A DNA stretch of 64,000 nucleotides. Origin: Xenopus tropicalis. Taxonomy: Eukaryota; Chordata; Amphibia; Anura; Pipidae. Under the pieces are notes generated by a model. That model was not told the DNA's origin, did no database searches, and saw only the letters and a list, made by a program, of their open reading frames with translations. Of the stretch, positions 63,001 to 64,000 are shown one piece after another. Position numbers and translations under genes: made by a program. The stretch lies in the NCBI RefSeq assembly GCF_000004195.4, contig NC_030681.2, positions 91,643,681-91,707,680 on the forward strand, written 5' to 3'. Within the stretch, counting starts at the first letter, position 1, and each line of letters starts with the position of its first letter.

Positions 63001-63534
63001 CTAGTACTATAATAGGCAAGTGTATAATAACATACTCTTTTATCAAAGTGCTATTGTTGCTGTTGTCCAAACTAAGACTAGAGAGAAAAGGCCTAATATA
63101 GCTGGAGGCTGCCAGTTGGCCTTATTGTGTGCCACTAAGATAGGCAAATTCTCTAGAAAGCACTGAGCAATATGATTATAATGTTTAGTGTAGGACCAGG
63201 TCTATCAATAATTATCTTTAGATTTGATTTCAAAGTATCCACACTGTTCAAGTGAATTATTATTAGTTAAATACTTACATAAACCTATTCCAACTAAATA
63301 TTGCCCATTATGCCTAAAAAAATCACATAGATGCTTTCTCCTGACAAGTAGCTGTTAGGGTACATTAACTCACCTTTCTGGAAGACTTTGCTGCTATTTG
63401 CCAATGATATGCCATTATCCCAAATTTCAGCAGTGACAGTAATTTCAGAATGATTTTGGCCAAACCAGTGAACAGCAAGTGTTGTACTGACTCCAGGGAT
63501 AACAAAAGTAGGCACTGAAATCATATATGATGGA
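19908..63534 (-). CDS. cd109: CD109-type thioester protein of the alpha-2-macroglobulin family (whole gene, 32 exons, first exon missing)
   Basis: Thirty-two coding exons with GT/AG introns and matching phases give about 1,389 codons. The human protein is about 1,445 residues, so only the signal-peptide exon is absent; it lies beyond the window. The order is MG1-MG6, a short bait-like segment (exons at 41149 and 39548), MG7, CUB, the thioester domain with PYGCGEQNM at 32026-32202, MG8 and a GPI-type tail. Known CD109 is a GPI-anchored protease-binding protein and TGF-beta co-receptor. The Cys and Gln of GCGEQN, which form the thioester, are intact. The human RRRR furin site corresponds to LPRRKQN here, with no R-x-K/R-R motif. 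It could be the CD109 orthologue or a frog CD109-like paralogue; synteny would decide. Confidence 0.93.
21510..21612 (-). CDS. cd109: CD109 exon, MG8 (receptor-binding-like) end
   Basis: Encodes [20 protein letters not shown] and VTITDYYNP, matching the FCVNIP and VSIVDYYEP segments of CD109. Confidence 0.88.
22447..22597 (-). CDS. cd109: CD109 exon, MG8
   Basis: Encodes [19 protein letters not shown] and DRVYLYFDS. The acceptor is the AG after ttgtta (gttaaag/ctatcag); the alternative AG six bases further in breaks the frame. Confidence 0.87.
22690..22792. repeat. AT microsatellite
   Basis: Long (TA)n run with two short interruptions. Confidence 0.9.
22857..22994. repeat. Near-perfect 64-bp inverted repeat (snapback)
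   Basis: The left arm 22857-22920 and right arm 22931-22994 are reverse complements with very few mismatches around a 10-base loop. The arms carry gtgccgcactcacagggact and aaaagaaaaagtgtttttat. A similar gcactca phrase recurs near 23175, so the palindrome probably arose from a dispersed repeat. Confidence 0.85.
23769..23905 (-). CDS. cd109: CD109 exon, CUB/MG8 linker (furin region)
   Basis: Encodes [20 protein letters not shown] and later ELLYVDICS. The basic cluster aligns with the human furin site but lacks its consensus. Confidence 0.88.
24039..24104 (-). CDS. cd109: CD109 exon, CUB
   Basis: Encodes [20 protein letters not shown], matching CD109 PTAVNISANGFGFAI. Confidence 0.88.
24264..24422 (-). 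CDS. cd109: CD109 exon, end of thioester domain and CUB
   Basis: Encodes [23 protein letters not shown] and [11 protein letters not shown], matching the DTTVALKALSEF and VTVTGP segments of CD109. Confidence 0.9.
24989..25175 (-). CDS. cd109: CD109 exon, thioester domain
   Basis: Encodes [26 protein letters not shown] and GGYSSTQ, matching CD109. My base count gives 187, one short of the 188 needed for the intact frame; the doubt lies near 25020. A counting slip is more likely than a real indel. Confidence 0.85.
25603..25774 (-). CDS. cd109: CD109 exon, thioester domain
   Basis: Encodes [20 protein letters not shown] and [14 protein letters not shown], matching HFLESEFSRGISDNYTLALI of CD109. 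Confidence 0.9.
25889..26087. repeat. Imperfect inverted repeat (about 85-105 bp arms)
   Basis: Left-arm phrases tagaaaaacaagcagcaacg and agagcatcccactcctttat are mirrored by ataaaggagcgggatgctct and tgttgctgcttgtttttcta. The centre is an atagatgatagat loop near 26000. Probably two opposed copies of a dispersed repeat end. Confidence 0.8.
26731..26936. repeat. 206-bp direct duplication, copy 1
   Basis: Begins atgatcaacttcaaatagtt and ends atatgcatggagaat. Nearly identical to 27457-27662, with no end signature of a transposon. Confidence 0.85.
27457..27662. repeat. 206-bp direct duplication, copy 2
   Basis: Same length and sequence as 26731-26936 with a few substitutions, 726 bases further on in the same orientation. 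Confidence 0.85.
28055..28286 (-). CDS. cd109: CD109 exon, thioester domain
   Basis: Encodes [40 protein letters not shown] and more, matching LSAFVLRCFLEADPYIDID and VTLTAYIVTSLL of CD109. The donor agt/gtaagt was chosen by consensus. Confidence 0.92.
28890..29300. repeat. Pyrimidine-rich minisatellite
   Basis: Imperfect units of about 50 bp around ccggtcctgctccttgtgcc and ctccggtctccctcccccac. All six frames stay open for long stretches because of composition only. Confidence 0.7.
29560..29810. repeat. Tandem repeat, about 85-bp unit, three copies
   Basis: tgggcttctcctgtagggat begins the first two units and agcagaaccagtgccagtga recurs. The third unit is diverged. Confidence 0.75.
29990..30440. 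repeat. Diverged tandem repeat, about 75-120 bp units
   Basis: The phrases ggcctattgtttctactcaa, cagactagt/ctgatt and cacacagcccttatggggct recur. With the blocks at 28890 and 29560 it probably forms one composite repeat element. Confidence 0.6.
30495..30576 (-). CDS. cd109: CD109 exon, thioester domain
   Basis: Encodes [20 protein letters not shown] and DSSGSSW, matching YQRELLYQREDGSFSAFG and PSGSTW of CD109. Confidence 0.9.
30783..31260. mobile_element. T2-like MITE or composite repeat
   Basis: The ends are ttaaaagggttgttcaac and ggtgaacccctttaaa, with TTAA at each end. An internal short palindrome ggttgctagggtccaattaa then acctagcaacc is also present near 2780 and 8740. Confidence 0.6.
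32026..32202 (-). CDS. cd109: CD109 exon carrying the thioester
   Basis: Encodes [18 protein letters not shown], then [19 protein letters not shown]. The Cys and Gln of GCGEQN form the internal thioester in this family. Confidence 0.96.
32539..32677 (-). CDS. cd109: CD109 exon, CUB
   Basis: Encodes [14 protein letters not shown] and [19 protein letters not shown], matching AEGIEKSYSQSILL and LSFSFPPNTVTGSER of CD109. Confidence 0.92.
33456..33674 (-). CDS. cd109: CD109 exon, MG7/CUB
   Basis: Encodes [17 protein letters not shown] and [20 protein letters not shown], matching CD109 HLGEIPITVTALSPTASD. Confidence 0.9.
35285..35398 (-). CDS. cd109: CD109 exon, MG7
   Basis: Encodes [20 protein letters not shown], matching [20 protein letters not shown] of human CD109 almost residue for residue. 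Confidence 0.95.
35521..35933. mobile_element. T2/Kolobok-type MITE, copy 1
   Basis: ttaaaggaacagtaacacca and ggtgttactgttcctttaa are the inverted ends with TTAA target sites. The arms extend inwards (gcagataacagata and tatctgttatctgc near the centre). No coding capacity. Confidence 0.85.
36370..37235. mobile_element. LTR-like repeat, copy 1, with a nested insertion
   Basis: It shares ggaagcaaagaggaaggtgt, gctagccaatagcacacata and the end phrase aaagccataggggc/aatttaaccctatgggtccc with 40190-41010 and 52450-53045. The exact ends and target site are uncertain. An insert at about 37031-37208 interrupts it. Confidence 0.55.
37031..37208. mobile_element. Retroposon fragment nested in the LTR-like repeat
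   Basis: Starts with (att)n, then ttataaagcgccaacatatt and cgcagcgctgtacaataag, ending agagcttacaatcta. The phrase agcttacaatct recurs near 44105 and 17850. This is a common frog LINE/SINE-tail type of sequence. Confidence 0.6.
37675..37792 (-). CDS. cd109: CD109 exon, MG7 start
   Basis: Encodes [20 protein letters not shown], then [11 protein letters not shown], matching VTVPDSITSWVATGFVISED of CD109. Confidence 0.94.
38171..38273 (-). CDS. cd109: CD109 exon after the bait-like segment
   Basis: Encodes [20 protein letters not shown] followed by [15 protein letters not shown] is a CD109 signature. Confidence 0.94.
38567..38640. mobile_element. Tc1-like terminal fragment
   Basis: catacactatatgaccaaaa followed by gtatcc resembles ends of Tc1-like elements. 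Truncated; no partner end was found. Confidence 0.35.
39548..39605 (-). CDS. cd109: CD109 exon, bait-like segment 2
   Basis: Encodes [19 protein letters not shown]. Position and phase fit; sequence similarity is low, as expected for a bait region. Confidence 0.78.
40190..41015. mobile_element. LTR-like repeat, copy 2
   Basis: Starts near tgcaactacaactcac and ends taaagccataggggcatatt aaccctatgggtcc. Related to 36370-37235. Confidence 0.5.
41149..41178 (-). CDS. cd109: CD109 30-base exon, bait-like segment 1
   Basis: Encodes [10 protein letters not shown] between a tttttttcag acceptor and a gtaaaa donor. The ten codons keep the phase between its neighbours. Confidence 0.75.
41507..41656 (-). 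CDS. cd109: CD109 exon, MG6
   Basis: Encodes [20 protein letters not shown] and [16 protein letters not shown], matching IKLYWSKVKAEPSEKVSL and SIVGIVAVDKSVNLM of CD109. Confidence 0.92.
41880..42834. mobile_element. Probable solo LTR
   Basis: Starts tgtagccc and ends ccctaca (TG...CA with a short inverted TGTAG/CTACA), flanked by ctta at 41876-41879 and 42835-42838. No gag or pol frames adjoin it. Confidence 0.55.
43051..43467. repeat. 417-bp palindrome with a nested MITE core
   Basis: Outer arms cagaaatagggtggaaagtg and cactttgcaccctatttctg are inverted. Inner arms gggccctgacagacggggag and ctccccgtctgtcagggccc delimit a 262-bp unit (43129-43390) with atgccatcccaccagc motifs. Related units lie at 49898-50102 and 52290-52460. 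Confidence 0.8.
43700..44125. mobile_element. LINE/SINE-tail-like fragments
   Basis: attgtaagctctatggggca and atagagcttacaatcta, plus an (atgt)n run at 43892-43918, mark two opposed retroposon tails. Confidence 0.5.
44344..44529 (-). CDS. cd109: CD109 exon, MG5/MG6
   Basis: Encodes [20 protein letters not shown], then [15 protein letters not shown], matching VSRGQLVAVGKQNSTMFSLT of CD109. Confidence 0.94.
44943..45026. repeat. AT microsatellite
   Basis: Uninterrupted (TA)n run. Confidence 0.9.
45977..46039 (-). CDS. cd109: CD109 exon, MG5
   Basis: Encodes [20 protein letters not shown], matching VGSPFELVVSGNKRLKELSY. Confidence 0.92.
46148..46243 (-). CDS. cd109: CD109 exon, MG4/MG5
   Basis: Encodes [17 protein letters not shown], then [13 protein letters not shown]. 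Phase 0 on both sides. Confidence 0.85.
47219..47455 (-). CDS. cd109: CD109 exon, MG4
   Basis: Encodes [20 protein letters not shown] and [18 protein letters not shown], matching ERRNNVVITVTQRNYTEYW and INYTVPQSGTFKIEFPIL. The donor gag/gtgggt is preferred over a gtaaaa four bases on because it keeps the phase. Confidence 0.92.
47749..47858 (-). CDS. cd109: CD109 exon, MG3/MG4
   Basis: Encodes [20 protein letters not shown] and [13 protein letters not shown], matching TGISRNVST and TTVLKPSLNFTATVK. Confidence 0.9.
48151..49775. mobile_element. Tc1/mariner-type DNA transposon, inactive
   Basis: Inverted ends cagtggtgtgaaaaactatt and aatagtttttcacaccactg extend about 200 bp inwards and are flanked by TA (48149-48150, 49776-49777). 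The length of 1,625 bp is typical of Tc1 elements. The transposase on the minus strand is broken. Confidence 0.92.
48369..49383 (-). pseudogene. Tc1-family transposase, broken by a frameshift and a stop
   Basis: It starts [20 protein letters not shown] with the paired helix-turn-helix domain ([11 protein letters not shown] and [12 protein letters not shown]). The catalytic part carries [13 protein letters not shown] (first Asp), [10 protein letters not shown] (second Asp) and [11 protein letters not shown] (third acidic residue). A frameshift near 48960 separates the DNA-binding from the catalytic part. An in-frame TAA at 48735-48737 interrupts the catalytic part. The usual length is about 340 residues. 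Confidence 0.93.
49853..50215. mobile_element. Old palindromic repeat split by a younger MITE
   Basis: ccatacacgggtcggttcta and gatatcggtccttta on the left, with gcccgtgtatgggcacgaaa and ggccagatctcgattgggca on the right, belong to the repeat family also seen at 58898-59181. A second MITE is inserted at 49898-50102. Confidence 0.6.
49898..50102. mobile_element. 205-bp MITE with TTA target site
   Basis: gggctgtggcacacggggag and ctccccgtgtgccacagccc are the inverted ends, flanked by TTA on both sides. The interior has ccggtgggatggcatatgcg as in the 43129 and 52290 relatives. Confidence 0.8.
50470..51125. other. Repeat-like segment, possibly LTR
   Basis: Higher GC content than the surroundings, with ggcagtttatttaacaaatg near its start, resembling the primer-side text of the other LTR-like repeats here. 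Ends not resolved. Confidence 0.35.
51178..51280 (-). CDS. cd109: CD109 exon, MG3
   Basis: Encodes [20 protein letters not shown] and [14 protein letters not shown], matching NGSANFSFNDEEM and VEILTTVTESVTG. Confidence 0.9.
52290..52460. repeat. Partial copy of the 205/262-bp MITE family
   Basis: tgactaatctcccagcaatg and aaatcgccggtgggatggca mark the family. One end is missing. Confidence 0.6.
52460..53047. mobile_element. LTR-like repeat, copy 3 (3' part), split by a MITE
   Basis: Matches copy 1 from ggggcctgttccccgacttt to aaagccataggggcaattta, then continues as atgggtccctacac after the MITE at 52727-53035. Confidence 0.6.
52727..53035. mobile_element. GGGGCACATTTA-family MITE, 309 bp
   Basis: ggggcagatttatcaa and aagtaaatgtgccct form the ends, flanked by TAT (52724-52726, 53036-53038). 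Inserted in LTR-like copy 3. Confidence 0.75.
53450..54560. repeat. Tandem array of about 330-400-bp units
   Basis: gcccctacatgccac recurs at about 53570, 53899 and 54294. The phrase ctttctggggtgagtgtact and the phrase aaaagctttgcggcttggta recur in the same order. Units diverge near 54500. The minus strand keeps a similar reading frame in two units ([27 protein letters not shown]). Confidence 0.8.
55016..55112 (-). CDS. cd109: CD109 exon, MG3
   Basis: Encodes [20 protein letters not shown], matching YTYGKPVKGDVTLTFLPLS. Confidence 0.93.
55839..56345. mobile_element. GGGGCACATTTA-family MITE, 507 bp
   Basis: ggggcacatttatcaaagta and tactttaatgaatctggccc are the inverted ends, flanked by TAT (55836-55838, 56346-56348). 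A segment near 56030-56120 (aagctttggtaccgtgactt) is shared with the 12262 and 56407 copies. Confidence 0.8.
56407..56945. mobile_element. GGGGCACATTTA-family MITE, 539 bp
   Basis: ggggctgatttactaatcca and ggattagtaaatgtgcccc are the ends. The interior is close to the 12262 copy, including tgcagctccaacctggccca. The flanking triplets differ (TAT, TAA). Confidence 0.8.
56972..57756 (+). mobile_element. hAT-like element, short copy
   Basis: cagtgctgtccaactt and agttggacagcactg are the inverted ends, flanked by an exact 8-bp duplication cagtagag (56964-56971, 57757-57764). Opposite orientation to the copy at 333-1785, with only about five VNTR units (57150-57330). Confidence 0.9.
57821..57908 (-). 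CDS. cd109: CD109 exon, MG3 start
   Basis: Encodes [20 protein letters not shown], then NLIGTVIAK, matching LPKFEVTLQTPLYCSMNSKH and LNGTITAK. The hAT element ends 65 bases beyond its donor. Confidence 0.93.
58898..59181. mobile_element. Palindromic repeat unit
   Basis: ttatccccacctacgggcgg and gatcatttggccctggggcc are mirrored by ggccccagggccaaagatcg and cccccgtaggtagggata. Related partial units lie at 49853-50215 and 59765-59870. Confidence 0.65.
59623..59662 (-). CDS. cd109: CD109 40-base exon, MG2 end
   Basis: Encodes [13 protein letters not shown] and one base of the next codon. The acceptor tattag and donor g/gtaagt keep phase with both neighbours. Confidence 0.83.
60203..60635. mobile_element. 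GGGGCACATTTA-family MITE, near-perfect palindrome
   Basis: ggggcacatttactaaccca and tgggttagtaaatgtgcccc are the ends, flanked by TAA (60200-60202, 60636-60638). The central arms gcgattttttcgtagcgtta and taacgctacgaaaaaatcgc are exact inverses. It ends 25 bases from a CD109 splice donor. Confidence 0.87.
60661..60786 (-). CDS. cd109: CD109 exon, MG2
   Basis: Encodes [20 protein letters not shown], then TEEFLLS and [10 protein letters not shown], matching DPKSNLIQQWLSQQSDLGVI. Confidence 0.94.
61186..61345. mobile_element. SINE fragment with a conserved vertebrate core
   Basis: gggaggaaaccggagtacca, aaagacacggggacaata and ttagcgctgcaaagcagcag resemble a SINE core type widespread in fish and frogs. 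Old and truncated. Confidence 0.5.
61656..62081. mobile_element. T2/Kolobok-type MITE, copy 2
   Basis: ttaaaggaacagtaacaccg and ggtgttactgttcctttaa are the ends with TTAA target sites. Interior as in 35521-35933. It ends 27 bases from a CD109 splice donor. Confidence 0.87.
62109..62339 (-). CDS. cd109: CD109 exon, MG1/MG2
   Basis: Encodes [20 protein letters not shown] and [20 protein letters not shown], matching YELRVTGRTQDEILFSN and QTDKALYKPKQEVKFRIV. ETDKxxYKPGQ is the usual MG2 start of the whole family. Confidence 0.95.
62927..62955 (-). CDS. cd109: CD109 29-base micro-exon, MG1
   Basis: Encodes ILGLLSIPP between acceptor tttgttacag and donor cca/gtaagt. It fills exactly the gap corresponding to TLTLPSLP of human CD109 and restores the phase. 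Confidence 0.85.
63374..63534 (-). CDS. cd109: CD109 exon, MG1 (first exon inside the window)
   Basis: Encodes [20 protein letters not shown], then [19 protein letters not shown] and FQK, matching the FLVTVPEIIRAGGNVTIGVE start of mature CD109. The signal-peptide exon was not found in the remaining 466 bases. Confidence 0.92.
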
Positions 63535-64000
63535 CTAAAAAAAAAATATGCACAATTTACTATATCAGCGATCAATCTTATACCAGTCTAGCCAAGAAAT
63601 TATTTCCCTATGTTTTGTGTTGTGCCCCAAGTACAGAGAGAGTTTAACACAGGCAAACCCAGACTTTAGATGGTTTGCAAATCCACTACAAAGGGTATAC
63701 CCTTGTCCTGGCCATTCCCATATTGATAAAAGCCATAATTATACAGGATAAAAAAACGAATCCAGTGTTGTGTATATATATGCTGTATTTACAGTCTATA
63801 AATTGAAGACTCGGTTTAAGGTAAATAGTGCCGTATTATGTTTTATTTAGCCTAGACTACCTTATTAGTACTATTGCATTAACAATATTGTGCCAAAACC
63901 TCAGCTGGATGCTAGACGAGATAACATGATCCAATAGTCATTAATTTACGTCACATGCTGCAACTTCTGATGGCAGGCAGGTGTCGTGTATGTTGGCAGA
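63535..64000. other. cd109: Intron 1 of CD109 (partial)
   Basis: AT-rich sequence; no signal-peptide exon or repeat end recognised. Confidence 0.5.

Overview
The window looks like frog nuclear DNA, most likely Xenopus. It is AT-rich, its genes have many small exons with GT/AG introns, and it is packed with short inverted-repeat transposons. Two of these match the Xenopus T2/Kolobok-type pattern, with TTAAAGG ends and a TTAA target site. I cannot tell X. tropicalis from X. laevis by eye.

Two protein genes lie tail to tail. The minus-strand gene fills 19.9-63.5 kb. It encodes a CD109-type member of the alpha-2-macroglobulin/complement thioester family. I could place 32 coding exons with consistent phases (about 1,389 codons), from the first macroglobulin domain through the thioester exon (GCGEQN) to a hydrophobic GPI-type C-terminus. 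Only the signal-peptide exon is missing; it must lie beyond position 64,000.

The plus-strand gene spans about 9.7-17.0 kb. It encodes a 490-residue protein that I do not recognise. It has a signal peptide, a short ectodomain with three N-glycosylation sequons, one membrane span, and a long charged cytoplasmic tail built from tandemly duplicated exons. Every internal exon boundary has the same phase. The 3' end holds decayed copies of the last exon type. This gene is the best candidate for something undescribed.

Layout: 0-3.3 kb is a 30-bp minisatellite split by two hAT-like insertions, each with an 8-bp target-site duplication. 4.7-5.4 kb is a TA-flanked inverted-repeat element. 6.1-7.6 kb is an array of about ten units of roughly 150 bp. 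9.7-17.0 kb is the novel gene. 17-19.5 kb is the shared 3' intergenic region. 19.9-63.5 kb is CD109, whose introns carry five GGGGCACATTTA-ended MITEs (three-base TAN target sites) counting one in the novel gene, two T2-type MITEs, a broken Tc1 element (48.15-49.78 kb), a second copy of the hAT element (56.97-57.76 kb), a solo LTR, a roughly 390-bp tandem array (53.5-54.5 kb) and several near-perfect snapback palindromes.
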